DNA from: Lepturacanthus savala
Lineage: Eukaryota; Chordata; Actinopteri; Scombriformes; Trichiuridae
Direction of reading: 5' to 3'
Assembly: GCA_030544235.1 (NCBI GenBank)
Contig: CM060469.1
Span: 20,648,517 to 20,712,516 of the forward strand
DNA: 64,000 bases
This document shows positions 1 through 13,745 of this stretch, piece after piece; position 1 is the first letter of the stretch, and every line of letters starts with the position of its first letter. The position numbers and the translations under genes were made by a program. The notes under the pieces were generated by a model. That model was not told the origin of the DNA. It did not search any database and saw only the letters and a program-made list of their open reading frames with translations.

Positions 1-639
1 CTTATCAAAGACAGCAAAAATAAAAATGTTTAATTTTGACTTATGTGGTGAGAAAGTTCCCTTCCGCTCCAAAATGTGTTTTGCTTTTTGTTAAATCACT
101 TGGATGTTTGAGTTTCCTTGTGTTGAACGATGTATTAGATGATGAGTTTCTTCAGGCATTCATGTGCTGAAGAGGAGAAGTTTCTCTTAAATATGATGTG
201 TCCCTATGAACATGATTTAGTTTGAAGCCAAATCCTGTTCCAGTGTGAAATTTACATGAGTGTGATGTGGAAACTTGAAGCCTCCAGTGCATAACCAGTG
301 AAAAATGGACTTAAGAGTGAAGTAGGACACTTTTGTGCCTGTTAAACTTTTGAAATGAACAATATTTACATATTCACAGCTTCAGGATTTTTACACGAGG
401 AAGGAATTTCCATTTTTAAAAAAACCTCCAGAAGCGTATTAAGACATAAAAACTCTCTGCTTGTAACATTAATTTGTGTCTTTTAGGGTTTGTCCACACT
501 TTCTAATAAGGTAATTGAACTCTTTTATGGAAAGACTGAGGGGTCTTTAAGGTTTAAATGCTTTGAGTGTAAGTTGTAGTCTATATCGATATAATATATT
601 TTGTATATTTGGCGAACTGACCCTTTACCCATCAGCAAA

Positions 640-1215
640 TTGAACATAGATAAATTGATTAATTGATTAGTTGCAAACTATTACATCAAACGCCAATTAT
701 TCTGTTAATAAATTAATCAAATCAATAGATTAATCAACCATCAAAATAGTCTTTAGTTGCAGTTGATTATTAAGCTTGTGGATAAATTACATAACATAAC
801 ATTACATGGTAAGGATTATTGCTATGGTAACCTACAGTCTAATATTGACTAAACAAAGGTTTTATGAGCTCTGATGTCACTCAGAGCTATGCTCAAAATT
901 AAATTTTTGTGTCTATTTGGACTTCTGTCCTCTGTCCTCCCCCCAACAATAAGGGGTGATATGTGTCATTTTAACCGGTTAATCTGGCCCCCTTTCCAGT
1001 TGACCTATTATGTTGTCACGTTATAAACAAACAACCAGGGGCATTAACCATTTAACACTCTACTAAGCAGAAAATAATCAGATTTGAGAAGCTGGAACCA
1101 GAGAATTTGGACACTTTCGTTTTAAACATTTCTCAAACCAATTAGTCGATTCTTAAAATAGTGAATGATCAATATAATAGTTGGCAACTACTTGATTAAT
1201 TGAGTAATTAAGTGA
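640..1215. repeat. Fragments of a dispersed ATTAAT-rich MITE-like family
   Basis: Two pieces (about 640-780 and 1048-1215) carry words shared with better copies at 18916, 23701, 44270, 48501 and 53990, such as CAGATTTGAGAAGCTGGA and GATTAATTGATTAGTTG. The ends are diverged and no target duplication can be read. Family A in these notes refers to this group. Confidence 0.5.
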
Positions 1216-2204
1216 AAATTTATGTTTATTTAAGGAAAAAGAACATAAAACAGAAGATTAGCCTGTCTCAGTTTGAAAACTGTTTTGCAGCTTGTAACAT
1301 AAGATCTAAAACACATTTTAACTACAAATTCAACAAATACATAAATACACAAACATATTAAAAGCAGAAAGGATGTTCCAAAAACATAGAGTAATCTGAC
1401 CCAAAAATGATCTTTTATGACATTGAGCTAAACTGTAAATATTGAAGTGAGAGCTTTAAATTGAACACTTCCTCTGTTACTCTCTGTTTACAAGGCATTA
1501 GTTAAATGTCTGGGCTCGTTAGTGTTGCGATCCCTGCCTCAATCAATCAGCACTGAAACATCACTTTGATTTTAGCTGTAGCTGCAGTTCTCCTCCATCA
1601 CTGTCACTTTGAAAGCTTTGGGTGATTTTTTTTTCTTCCTAAAAGTTTGGATCCATCAGTGAGATTCTCTTCACAAGTTTAAGCCTCACTGTGACGGAGG
1701 GTTTCTCTCTTTTGGGACGTGTGCGGCTTATGACTACAGCTGCCATTTTTCTGTTTTAATTAGCCTATGTCCTTACATAACCACAGAATTATCTGCTTGG
1801 TTGGATTTCAAAAAGTGTGATTGCGGGCGTTTAAGGCACAATGATGGACTACTTTCAGTTGCAAATGAGCCTGAGAGGAAAATTTGTACTTTTTCAGAAT
1901 TGACATTGGAGTGACTCAGAAAAAAGAGCTAAAAGAGGTAGAATCCTTTTAACAGCTGGACAGTAGCTGCAAATGGGGAAAGTGTTGAGAGGATTTCTGA
2001 GTCCTGCTGTGACAGACATGTTGGTCTCTCGCCTTTCTGAGAGACACTGACCTCGCTGAGCACCTTGCTGCAGGCTTAACACACACAGACACACACACAC
2101 TGTAGTTGTGTTTGTGATGATGCAGTGGCTTTGATGAAGGTCTCTGGAGGACGTTTAGTCAGCCATGTTGTACGACAGGGTGCTGACTGTCCGTCTTTCT
2201 GTCT

Positions 2205-2625
2205 TTAAAGCCTCCCCTCCTCTGTCTCCTATTTCATCCCATCTTCTTTCTCTTTTTTATTATTTCTTTTACTTCATCTCTCTCATCTCCCTCATCTTTT
2301 TCTCATCTCTTCTCCTCTAATCCCTCTTTCTTCCATCCTTCTTCACTGTACCCAATTTCTCCCTTTATTCTCTCCTATTTCTCTTTTATCTTCATCTCAT
2401 TGTCCCCTCCTCATTCTCTCTTCATCAACTAATCCCTCTTTCTCCCTCCTCCCTTCTCTTTTCCTCCTTATCCACTCATCCTCTCCTCTACTCCTCTGTT
2501 CCTGTCGCTCTTCTTTCATCCTCATCCTTCTCTTCTCTCACTGCACCTTTTCTTCTCTTTACCCTCCCTCCATCCTCTCCAACTCATCCTTATCTCCTCT
2601 TCTCTCTTTTTCCATGTCATCACTA
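2205..2625 (+). repeat. 420-bp pyrimidine-rich low-complexity tract
   Basis: An almost unbroken C/T-rich stretch made of irregular TCCTC, TCATC and TTCTC words with only scattered purines. There is no single repeat unit, so it is a degenerate polypyrimidine tract rather than a clean microsatellite. It lies in the intron on the coding strand. Confidence 0.8.
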
Positions 2626-3245
2626 AGCCCTGACAAAAATAAACGTGTCAAGTGTTCTTGACAAATAGTCTAAAAGGTGCAGTGAGCGTTTCAGTTTTAA
2701 CAGGATATGACAGTGAAAAACCTATAGTGAGAAACAGATGACTATTAGGTGACATTTCTCAGTAGTTTGTGTTGTATGAGGTTTATTTCTGTTTTTTTCC
2801 TGTTTGAGTTTTTCTAAGTAATTAGAGGAACAGAAAGAAAAAAACTAGGATTATTTTGCTGCAGTTAACTGCAAAATAATTTATTTGTTCAATCAATGAA
2901 TCATTTGGTCTGCAAAATATTTACCTTTTCTTAGGACACACTACACTTTGCCCAGTTGCCTTGAACCACACTGAAGCAGAATAATGTGACATGCACATGG
3001 ACTTGATTAACATACTGCCTTTTTTATTTCTCATGGATTCCATTTAGCAGTCAGTGTGGATGAGGATAGAAGGACAGTAAAGTTAAATCCATTTTTTAAT
3101 TCCAAAGGTTAAAAAAAGAAGCTCTGAGCAGCAGCTCTGTTCCTCCACAAACTTGTTATGTTATACATTAATAGCTAATATCTATCAAGCTATCAGGCTT
3201 ATGAGTTCCGGTTATCTGTGCTGTGCTGAAGCGATCACTCTAATC

Positions 3246-3479
3246 CAGGGGTGTCAAACGTGGTACAACAGTAGATTGGCTGAATATGGAATAACCGATC
3301 TCCCTTTTTGTAAAATAAAAGTTAATCAATCGTGTATATATTTATGCTGTATTTCTTTACAAAACAAGGAGGGGAGAAAATTGTAGGTGTTGTTATTTAT
3401 AGGTTTATTTTTACTGACCCATTTGAGATCAAATTGTGATGAATGTGGTCTATGAACAAACTGAATTTGATGCCCCCTG
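3246..3479. mobile_element. Short hAT-like non-autonomous element
   Basis: The left end reads CAGGGGTGTCAAAC and the right end, reverse-complemented, reads CAGGGGGCATCAAA, giving imperfect inverted termini. The flanking 8-mers CTCTAATC and ATCTAGTC agree at six of eight positions, as expected for an old hAT target duplication. The inside includes GGGGAGAAAATTGTAGGTGT and a GATCAAATTG word, shared with the copy at 13480-13745. There is no coding capacity. Confidence 0.6.
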
Positions 3480-4104
3480 ATCTAGTCATATAAACCAGTC
3501 TTAGCTTTAATATTGATTGGGTTTAGTCCAATCAACAGTCCAGAATCTTAAGATATTCAATTCAAATATTTATAGAACAGTCTTAAAAAGGTTCAAATTC
3601 TCACATGGCTCTTTGTTTGACTGTAAATCTTAATTATTATATTTCAAACTGAATGTGCTGAAGCAGCCTGATGAAACGATTGTGTAACTGTCCAAAAAAT
3701 GTATATATGTTGACGAAAAAGTTGACACAATTAAGAGACAAGAATTATAGAATGTATTGTGTTTTTGTTTAAAAAACAATTAATCAGCGATCCAAATAGT
3801 TCCTGATTACGACAGTTCCTGATTAGTTTCTGTCAATTGATTAATTAATTGGCTAATTGGTGCTTTATCAGGATTTAAAAAGCACAAAAATTAAAGTGAA
3901 TAATTATGTGTGTGTGTGCACGTGTGTGTCTGAGAGTAAATAGAGCAGCAGCAAGGTAGCTCCAGCTTGACGGCTCTATTTATAATATTTGCCCATCTGT
4001 CTCTGTTGCATTTAAAAATTGGTGTGTGTATGTATGTGTGTGTGTTGTTGGCTGTTCCTGTTGCTTCCTGAAAGCTGGACATCTGTCTTTCTGTCAACAC
4101 ACAT

Positions 4105-4142
4105 TACACACACGCACACACGCACGCACACACGCACACACA

Positions 4143-4208
<66 letters not shown>
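4105..4208. repeat. (CA)n microsatellite
   Basis: Imperfect ACACACGC units lead into about 60 bases of pure CA from roughly 4147. The Cys-Val and His-Thr open frames across it are artefacts of the dinucleotide. Confidence 0.97.
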
Positions 4209-4209
<1 letters not shown>

Positions 4210-4770
4210 GGAAGCTGGACTATGTAGAGGTCAACGATTGTGTGGAGAGAAAAATCTGTCTTCACACATTTGTCTTTGATGTGTTTTAACCTCTGACCTT
4301 CTTCATCATTATTATCAGGGCTGTTTATCATTTTAAATATTTAGATATCGTTACCTTTATGTCCCTACGGGTTTCTGATTGATATTTTTTTCTCTACCAG
4401 TTTTATGAAATCCATAAAAGGAAGAAAAGAACTTTACACGTTACCAAAAAAATCTTATTTTTCAGCTTTGTTTTGGCCATTAGCTGTTTATTTTAGCTGC
4501 TTATTTGTCTGAAGTGCGATTTCAAACGGCTGATCACTCCCAGGATGAGATGAACTTCTTAGGTACCGAATGGCAGCTAAAAGTTAAAAGTTGCAAATAC
4601 TCTGCAGGACCAAAGCTAGTTGATCAGTGCCATAAAAGTATAGAATTACAGTACACATCCAGAGTAATTATTACAAGTTTGAAACCAGTGGTGAAAGGTA
4701 GACATTAGTCATAGCATCTGGCTCTGTGTCAGTAAAGCTGGGTAATGTTCTCTTTATAGGACTGACCACA

Positions 4771-5025
4771 AGTGCTGCAACTAACGACTATTCTGATTCT
4801 AAAACAATTAATTGATTAGTTGTTTAGTTCATAAAATGGTCACTGTTTCCCAAAGCTGAAGAAAATGTTTTTTTTGTCCACAATCCTAAGATCATCAGTA
4901 TCAGTATCAGTATCATCAATTTGGACACTTCCTTCATAAAAATGACTTAAATGTATTAATTGATATTCAAAATATTTGGCGATTTAATGTAATATTTGGC
5001 AATTAACCGACTAATCGTTGCAGCT
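4771..5025. repeat. Family A MITE-like copy
   Basis: It starts GTGCTGCAACTAACGA and ends CTAATCGTTGCAGCTG, an imperfect inverted pair around a middle that includes CCCAAAGCTGAAGAA. This matches the copy at 18916-19240. The middle holds a short ATCAGT tandem run near 4893-4915. Confidence 0.65.
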
Positions 5026-6170
5026 GAACATAGAGATTCAACCTAGTAGTAGAGAACTTTTTGGTGAACCAAACTAGGATTATTTAATTCTAATGAGAAA
5101 TGAAAGCAACTTCTCGGAAGGTTTATGGTTGTTTCTGTCTCTACTATCCTCTATTCTCCTCCTGGGTTTCAGGCAGAAAAGATGTAAATGAGACATTTAC
5201 AAAGCAGAACCAGAAGAAAAAGGTCTTTCTTGTCTCCTCTTTTCTTTCCTTTTCTTTTGTTTTCATCAGTCACAGTCAGAGGATCTGTGTCCCCACTGCT
5301 CAAATTACACAGCTGCACAGCAATTTCAACCTGTGCTTTTTATTGGTTTTGTTAGAAAGAGTGTTGTGTAAAGTCTGTTATATGAGAGGAAACCAAAAAG
5401 GTATATTGCAGTTCCATAAAATTTATCAGAGGGGACAAGATATCTTGTCTTTTAGTTGTCCTACATTTCCATTAATGCAACTTGATCCTGTCTTTCATTA
5501 GACATTATTTTCCATGTAAATATCTGCATATTTTCAATTTAACAACCCCAGTTTTTAACACAGGCTTTTTGTTATAAAAGTCTTAATCTCTTTGCTGAAA
5601 TAACCCTAATGATGTCACTTACATTGCAAAATTCCAGAACCACAGAAGACATCATGTGGTTGTTTTTATTGGCTGAGGAGAACTCACTGTGATCAACTGA
5701 CCTTAATGTGTAGAATGTGGGGAGTTACCCTTTCAATTTCTTCCCTGGTCTTCGACTTCATATTGAATGACCCTGGGGGGTCGGGGCCTTAATTTCCCCA
5801 TCACTGGTCTTGTAATCTGAGCATTTCAGCAACTGATTTGTCTCTGTAATTATGGTCCAGTAATATGAGCTTTCATGTGCTGAAACTCTTTTCCAGTGTT
5901 AGCCCCACACATCTCCTCTACAGCGGTTAAAATGTGGGTTTGGTTTCCCAGAAACTGCACATTCGACATTGTACGCTTTTTTATGAACCAAACAACAAAC
6001 TGAATAATTGTTTCAGTAATCAATAGTTTAATTGACTATCAAAATAATCATTAGTTGTAGCACTAATTGTGAGTATGTTACGCACTCTGAGATATCTGTC
6101 TACAAAAAACAGAACACGAGAGTGAAAGCAGAGAGCTGCAGCTGTGGGCTGCTTTTCTGCTGGGACAGTG

Positions 6171-6180
6171 TGTGTGTTTT

Positions 6181-6239
<59 letters not shown>
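6171..6239. repeat. (GT)n microsatellite
   Basis: About 50 bases of pure GT after a short GTTTTGTGTGTTT lead-in. Confidence 0.97.
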
Positions 6240-6241
<2 letters not shown>

Positions 6242-8336
6242 GATCTCGTTACCCAAGGTGCCCAGATATTAAATCATACTCACACACACATTCTCTCTGT
6301 CTGTCTCTGTGTCTCTCGCTCACCCACTCTCTCTCCTCTCAGTCTCTGTATTGATTTATATTGACTGTGTTGAGGGCCACTCATTAAATTAACACCAATG
6401 GAGAAATTGATGACTCCGCCAGACCACTCTGCTCAACTGTGAGGGAGGGAGGACAAAGAAAGTGCTCACCTTGGGTCATTAAAGCTGCACCGTTCCTCCC
6501 TCTCCGTCTCTCTGGAGGAGAGTATCGGCAGCAGAATGACTTCCAGACCAGCTCAGCTCGTTTCTCAGCCTGAGGATTGTGGGAAAAGCTGCATTCTGTT
6601 TCCTCAGGGGAAAACAAGCACTTCTACCTGCACATTCATCTTCCTTACAGGAGTCAGTGAATGTTAGCATGTCACATCCCATTTATAATGAGGAGGATAA
6701 GACCTAAATGTCCTGGTTATGGGAAAGTGGAGCATGCGAGCTGGGATCTGCTGATATGAAGTGGAAGCAGCAGGTCTTGTTTACTGTTGGGGTTTGTGTG
6801 TGCATGTGTGTTTCTGTGGTTTCAGGATTAACAGAATAAATGACAGACTAGTAACAAACAGTGTTAACATGTGCGTGGGTAGATATAAAAGAAAAAAAAA
6901 ACATGTTCAGCATATTAAAGGGACAGTGTGTCCCTAACTTACAAACACTCACTTTTCAACTATAATTGCTGGATAATCATTAAACCTTAATTTATCAGTA
7001 TTACCTCTTGAAATTAGGGCATTTACATTTTGTTTCCTGACCATAATAGCAGTACGTTCTGCAGGTAAAATATATAGTTTTGATAAATTAAAAAAGAAGG
7101 TAACATTTTTAGGTTCTGACATTTTAAAAATGAATAAGTTGATCAAGAAAAGAAATAATTGTTGGTTGCAGCCCTGCTGGTGACGTCTGAAGTTAAAAGA
7201 AATAAAATAGACTGCTTGGAGACGCCTGTTACAGGTTGAGTGTGTCTATGAGTTGTGAGCAGTTCAGACTCTAAATCTCTTAGATTGTTTCATCTGCCCT
7301 GAACATTCATCTGCTTTTCACACCGAAAAGCGAAATATATTGAATTCTCATTATTCCATAAAGACTCAGATTTATGCCGACCTCCAGGCGTCAGGTTTCA
7401 CTGACAGTATTTTAATTCCTGAATACATCATTAGGGACTTGTAATTAAAAAAACTGAGGTTTTGTTTCCTCAGTTTCCTGCCTCTGTTTGAAGGTTTACA
7501 ATGGATGTTTCTGTGTAGAAAGCAATTCAGTAAACACTCTCCTATTTTATCTTTAATCGCATTATCCTTTGCTGTTGAGCCTGTCATGTTAACACCCTAA
7601 AGTTATTATCTTAATGGGAAAAACATGTCAAAAGCATTGGCGCTCTGTGCCTCTATTTATATATACAAGTAAACATCTTGTTTAGATGTGTCATTATTAA
7701 ACTGCTCAGGTCAAAGGTCACAATACACACATTACAAGGAGAACAGAGCAGCACAGTGCTGCTTTAACTGAATCCCTAAACAACAGCTTGGATTATACAG
7801 CTTTAAAGTGTGTGTGCATGTGTGTGTGTGTTTGTGTTTGTGTGTTTTTCATGGAAATAACAGTGGTTTCAGTTATCAACATAATATTTGTATCAGAAAC
7901 AGTCAGAAAGACCAATTACTGCTTCAAGATGTATACTAAAAAAGGTTCAACAATCCTTTTACTGCAGTAATTAAGACTTAAAAGTAAAAAATGAAAAAAG
8001 GAGCTCAAATGTAAATAGTTATAATTTTCACGGTCCTCCTCATTCATTTTAAGGTAATGTTTGATAGTACCATGTAAGCTATGTGTGTAATGTGAGAGGA
8101 GTGATGCATCTACAGTCAATTATCAGCTGCAATGACAGAGAGACACAGTTAACTGTAGGCGAGCTGGTGAACATAGTGGTGAGTTTAGCAGCTGAAGAGC
8201 CAGATATTTCCCTCAGGAGACAATAAAAAGCAAAAACACAGCTGACAGAGAATATTGAATTTACATTCATCTGGTGGATAGAAATACGACTCCAAATGAA
8301 TGATGTTGCTCCATAACTGCTGGATGTGGAAATAAC

Positions 8337-8420
8337 TTCAAGATCAAGATAACTTTTATTGTCATTCAGTCAGTCCACCAAAGATACAAAGCACAATGAA
8401 ATTCTGATGCATGTGGATCA
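8337..8420. repeat. Possible LINE/SINE 3'-end fragment
   Basis: The words ATAACTTTTATTGTCATTC and GCACAATGAAATTCTG resemble the TTTATTGTCATT...ACAATGAAATT segment found at the 3' ends of many fish retroposons. The copy is short, with no tail or target duplication visible. The family resemblance is from memory, not from an alignment. Confidence 0.35.
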
Positions 8421-8979
8421 CAATAAAAACAACATAGATTTAAAACCGGTAGTAAATACTAGTCCTGATCTGATTACTGCCATATTTTGAGAATCGATCA
8501 TTCAAGCCTAAAAAGTTGATTTTTATCAAAGCTTTGACAGCTGGCGAGGGTGGGGGTGTGGGGGGTAGATAAGTGTCCATGAAGTAATTCAGCAAATGAT
8601 GTACAGTGTTTACCATACATAGACCAATCTGTGATGAAAACTTAGTGCCACAAATTGATTACACCTCAGACTGAAAAAAAGAGATCAACAGCCGCACATA
8701 CATGTCAATGGGGAAACAATGACACTGGCCTGACATTTTTAACCAACCCCAGCACAACTGACCTCAGCATAAGTCGCATACATCCAATAGCCATTTAGTA
8801 AAAGCAAAGCAGGACATCAAGTTCACCATGACTGGAGGTGATGCACGTTACTATGACAACCACAAACAATACCGATGCCAAGCACAACTCAGACAAGTTA
8901 AAATTCTTCCAGACGCTTACTTCATTTGTCATTCTGTCACATGCACACTATTAAAGAAAAAAAAGAGACTTCATGATAG

Positions 8980-8993
8980 ATTACCATGGCAAC
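8980..8993. promoter_or_regulatory. X-box-like RFX motif
   Basis: ATTACCATGGCAAC closely fits the palindromic RFX site (GTNRCC then RGYAAC). A single site deep in an intron may well be chance, and no supporting cluster was seen. Confidence 0.25.
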
Positions 8994-11558
8994 GATTGAA
9001 GCTTTGGAGCTTCGGTTTTCTGGGGTCAGACCTAGTAGATACAATAGTGAACCATATCAGTATATATACTGTATATAATAAAATGCACTAAATAACTGAG
9101 ATAAAAAAGATATTTCTAGGCATATCTTTAGGTTTTTTGAGGAAATGTTGAATATTAGTTTGAGATTTATTAAGTCATGCATCGTGTGCTTAAAGGGTTG
9201 TTCCAATAAATTGCAAAGAACCATTATCATCATATGTCAATTTTATGGACAAAGTCAATTTTGAATAGCTTTAATCTGCTTGTAGCTTATAAAATATCTT
9301 TCTAAAACATGTACATTTCATCAGTGTCAGTACTAGTGTTCAAAAGGGGATGAAAGGGTGTCCATGTGTGTCTGTTCCTGCCTGGTAAAATAACAGTTAA
9401 AAATAGCCAATGATTGACTTTACTTATTGAACTGGCTTCCTGTCCCACCCACAGCAGATGGTTGTCACGGCAATAAAATATCCGTGGCAACTGCGGAGCG
9501 TGACGACAGACAGGTAGAGAGAGACACACGAAGCAAGACAGTTTAAGATAAGATAGAGGAGAAGAGAGTGATGAGAGCAACTGTGATAACTGTGTCTGTG
9601 TATCAGGATATTAGATCATATCGCAGCAGGACGAGTCTTATCAGATCTCAACATGCAAACATGAGCTGCACTGTTAACTTCCTTTCCCTCAGGGTCAGTG
9701 GTGTGTATGTGTGTGAGAGAGATCCTGTTGAGAATCAAATATCCTCACAAGGACAGAGTGATGTACAGGGTGGTGGCATTTTTCCAGGGGCGTTGGAGGG
9801 TCACTTTTAGGTCAGAGGTGAAGAAGACTGATGCTGCGTTTGGGCCACATAGACAAATTGTCGCTGGTAAACACCCCAGGAAATTTAATTAAATCACTAG
9901 ATAGTGGAACATAATCATATGTTCACATAATTGGTTTGTTTACTGATAGTTATCAGTTGATTTTTAGAAATGAACTTCTGCCAGGTCAAAGCCAAGGCTA
10001 TGAAAATAAAACAAACTTCCTTAATGTGATGTGTTTCCCATTGAAGCAGGTCAGTGAGGGGTGAATTGCAAATTTCAAACAATAGGCTGTGGTTATTGTT
10101 AGGGGACAGAACTGCAGGGTGCAGGGAACAGGAGCGTATTTAGTTTCAAAAATGGGTATTTATTTATTCCAAAAATACAAAAGAACAAAGCAGTTGTCTT
10201 TAACAACCAAATTTGCGTCCACAAAGAAGTCAACAATGTTATGTTTGGGTGATTTTCTGTTGAGTAATAAATTATTTGAGGTGAATGTATGTCGCTATCT
10301 GCTCTGAGCAGCTCGGAAATGCCCTTAAATGGCCGTCTGTTCCTTGTTGGTTGCTTGGTTTCTAAGGTTTTGTGTTCTTCATTTTCATGTTTTGGATTTT
10401 GGCTCCAGCATCTACAGATGTAGGTAAAAAGAAAAAGTAAAATCCTACTACTGCAGCCTGTTTCATGGTTTGTTGTTGTAGCCGGCAGAAGGCTCCCAGG
10501 GAGACGATTCCAGACGCTGGCCAATCAGAACTCCTTGAGGTGGGGTCTTAAAGAGACCACACTGAACTGAGGAGCTGCAGAATGGGCCAGTATAAGATAA
10601 ATAAAGTGTGAATCATGCAAATATCTACCAGTAGTACCCCAGAATATAAATATAAACTTTGAAATATGCATGATATTTTTGCTTTAACTTGCCTCAATAG
10701 AGGTGAAACTGACAAACAACTGAAGTGACAATAAGTGATCTACAAATAAACACTACATAGACATTTTGGTTCGTCTTTTATTCAACATGAAAAATAACTA
10801 AAATAACATAATTAATTGCAAAGAATAAACAAACAAAAGGCTCTTTACCCAAACCCCAGCAGAAGTTTGATATATTCCAGGTCTCAGCTGCAGGTATTTA
10901 ACGGTGCTTAATGAATCAGTCAATATTTTACATGTGGGACATGAGGCGTTTCCTGAATAAGCACCACACTAACTCAGAGGATGGAGAATTAGACTGAAAA
11001 TTGATGGCACAAATGTTAATAATTCTGTGCTCTTCATCTAGAAACTATGAATGTCAAACATGCTAAAAAAGAATATAAACTTAGTTGTGCCATTTGTAAG
11101 TGAATATAGATCAAAATGAGAGCAAAGGTAGAATGAACAAACAAGTGTAAATAATAAATATTAAATAATTTAATAGCCTGTGATGATGTTAGTTAGCTGT
11201 TTTCTTTGAAGCTCTTTGAAGTTCCAGGAAGTTCAGGTAATATTTCATCATATTTCCTTCATTATTTAACATAAATGTGTTCTTCTAATGCCGCAGAACC
11301 TTTGGATAAGACAGATAACATTACATTTTATTGTTAGACTAACACAAGACAATACAGTCTCAGATACAAAGAGTAGAAGGAAAAATATTCACACACAGCA
11401 CATTATTACAGAAGGAAGATTATTTAAGATGATAATTCCCCCAAAACATAACAAAGATTTGGGTTGTACTTTCATTTCCTTTTAAAAGTGACCTTAGTAA
11501 ATTGATCTTTGTAAACACAATTTTTCTGCACAAACATGAAATTGAACTATATATAAAA

Positions 11559-11561
<3 letters not shown>

Positions 11562-11618
<57 letters not shown>
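11562..11618. repeat. (TA)n microsatellite
   Basis: Pure TA for nearly 60 bases. Confidence 0.97.
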
Positions 11619-11620
<2 letters not shown>

Positions 11621-11967
11621 CAGGAAATAATGGTCAGCACATCATAATTTAACATGCTCTATTTTCAGCTCATTTTTGTGATCTCATCCATTAAAATTCC
11701 ACTTGAGAAATCAACCTCCTGCTGGATGCTTTTGTGGTTTGTGATTAAATTCTCAATGTTCAGTCACTGTGAACTCAAAACCTAGAAATTTTTGCCAAGT
11801 GAATCTGATGTGATGAAGCAAATCAAAACAAGCGTCAAAAGCCTGTTTACATGCATGTCAGTCCTCACAAATATAGTAAACTTAACACATTTGATGAAGA
11901 GCAGCGGAATATATTTAAAGCTTTCCACCCACTGAGTTCCTGAGCTTCATGTTTTCTGCTGACACAG

Positions 11968-12009
11968 TAAGGAACACACACACACCACACACACACACAC
12001 ACACACACT
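11968..12009. repeat. Short (CA)n microsatellite
   Basis: About 40 bases of CA with one CACC interruption. Confidence 0.9.
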
Positions 12010-12679
12010 AAATTTAAAAGCTAAAACAGCGTTCTTTGACAAACATATGTTCACTTACATTACAACACACAAATACTCACAGATATAAACCTAAATTTAG
12101 ATACTGACAGACACTCACACTCCCACTTTCTCGCTTACTTGACGCGGTTTACTTGAATCCATTAAAGCTGAATTTACATAATACTGTCTCTGCTTAACTG
12201 CCTCTGCAGGGACACAACACACACTCAGACACACACACATGCAGAGGCATGCATACTGCAGTGTGGATGACCTTGCTGCAGCAGCAACAGAGCTCATCCA
12301 CAGTACAGCCTGTATAGATGATGTGTCTGTGTATGTGTGTTTACTGTTCAGCCCTGCAGCCAGAACACATATTACAGCTCTAATTAAGACGCTCTGTCTC
12401 CATATGTGCTGGCCTGAGATCAGCTGTCAGGTGCAGGCTGTCTCTGATAATTATGACCTTATACTCTAACAAACGCTTCTCTCAGGCCAGCTGAAGGCAC
12501 AATCGCCGGGTTGTTTATTTTACTGTTGATCTGTTTTATGTGTTGCTGATTTTCTTTTTCTGCAACATCAGCTTCAGGTTGTAATTTCAGCTTGTGCATA
12601 ACATCTTGCAGCTTTATTGATGTTAAATTATGTATTACACATACTGGAGAAACTGAAATTCCATTGTCATGTGCTGTAG

Positions 12680-13102
12680 TAGGCCTGGGCATTAAAACAA
12701 TATCAATATATATTGTCAATATCCACATCATCAATACAATAAGAAAATAATTGAAAATAATATCAATAGTTTCACTCAAGTTTGCATAAAAAAACAAACA
12801 GAACAATGTTACTTCCTCCTTGGCTCATAAACATCACATTTCCCTGTGGTCACATTCAGTTTTTTTTTCTCCTGGTTGTTATTGACTAGGCGAAAATAGA
12901 TAATAAAAATAATCAATAATTATTGTTATTCACTAATATGAAATATTTTATATCAATATATGTTTAACTATATCGCTGCCTCAACACATAAATATTAAAG
13001 TTTAGGCATAAAATATCCTCAAATGTTTCAAAGAAAATAAAAAAATTATCGATCAAAACATTTTTTCATTAGGCTTTTTTTTTTAAATATCACTCAGCCC
13101 TA
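12680..13102 (+). mobile_element. 423-bp hAT-like MITE (family B)
   Basis: The left end is TAGGCCTGGGC and the right end, reverse-complemented, is TAGGGCTGAGTG. The flanking 8-mers TGCTGTAG (12672-12679) and TGCTGTAT (13103-13110) agree at seven of eight positions, indicating a hAT-type target duplication. The interior is rich in ATCAATA words and shares AATACAATAAGAAAATAA and TTCTCCTGGTTGTTA with copies at 16515-16972 and 60141-60535. No open frame of note. Confidence 0.7.
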
Positions 13103-13479
13103 TGCTGTATGACTTTAAAGGGCTCAATGCACAAAGAAATGCTCACAAACTGTGCCTTTCAACGTATGAATGAGTGCTTACACACAGACAAAATAACACA
13201 ATATCAAAACAGATTAATTAAATTAATGTTGTAGGTTGATGCCAGAGCTTATTACACCCACCTGTCTCACAAAGCATCTGTATCCATCTACAGACATGTA
13301 TTTATACACAGATATGCAGATATAAACACATATACTACTAAACATCAAGGAATAACTGTATAATATTTACAGATTTGATTTGTCAATGGTTTGTGAAGCA
13401 GGAGATAACTTTACCTGCTGCTTAAAAAGCTAAATATTGTTATGTAAGTAAAAGCTTTAATTTGAAATACAACAGGAGA

Positions 13480-13745
13480 CTGACTGAATATGAAATAACT
13501 GAGACATCATATTGTTGAAATATTAACTGTTTTTCTTATGTCATCTCTCTGTCATTTCTGTTTTGGAAATTAAATGTAATTTAATCATGTAAGAATGTAT
13601 ATTGTATATCTTTTTTTAAAAGGAAGGGGAGAAATTTGTAGGTGTTTTTTATACGTTTATTTTTTCTGGTTCGGCCCACTTTAGATCAAATTGCATTGTA
13701 TGTAGCCCATGAATTAAATTGAGTTATACTCTACTAAAATATTAG
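13480..13745. repeat. Second copy of the GGGGTGTCAAAC-type repeat, ends decayed
   Basis: It shares GACTGAATATG, GGGGAGAAATTTGTAGGTGT and a TTTAGATCAAATTG block with the element at 3246-3479, in the same order and orientation. Terminal inverted repeats are no longer readable. Confidence 0.5.

Noticed and set aside
4012..4331. Cys-Val and His-Thr repeat open frames on both strands
   Set aside because: Produced by the CA/GT microsatellite; the same occurs at 6.2, 17.1, 49.1, 58.4 and 62.9 kb.
5100..5501. 133-codon plus-strand frame
   Set aside because: Starts in AT-rich intron sequence with a composition-like Phe/Ser/Leu pattern; no domain or splice context.
10099..10524. 141-codon minus-strand frame
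   Set aside because: Residue pattern is not protein-like, there are no splice partners, and no family was recognised. A CCAAT word near 10516 is isolated.
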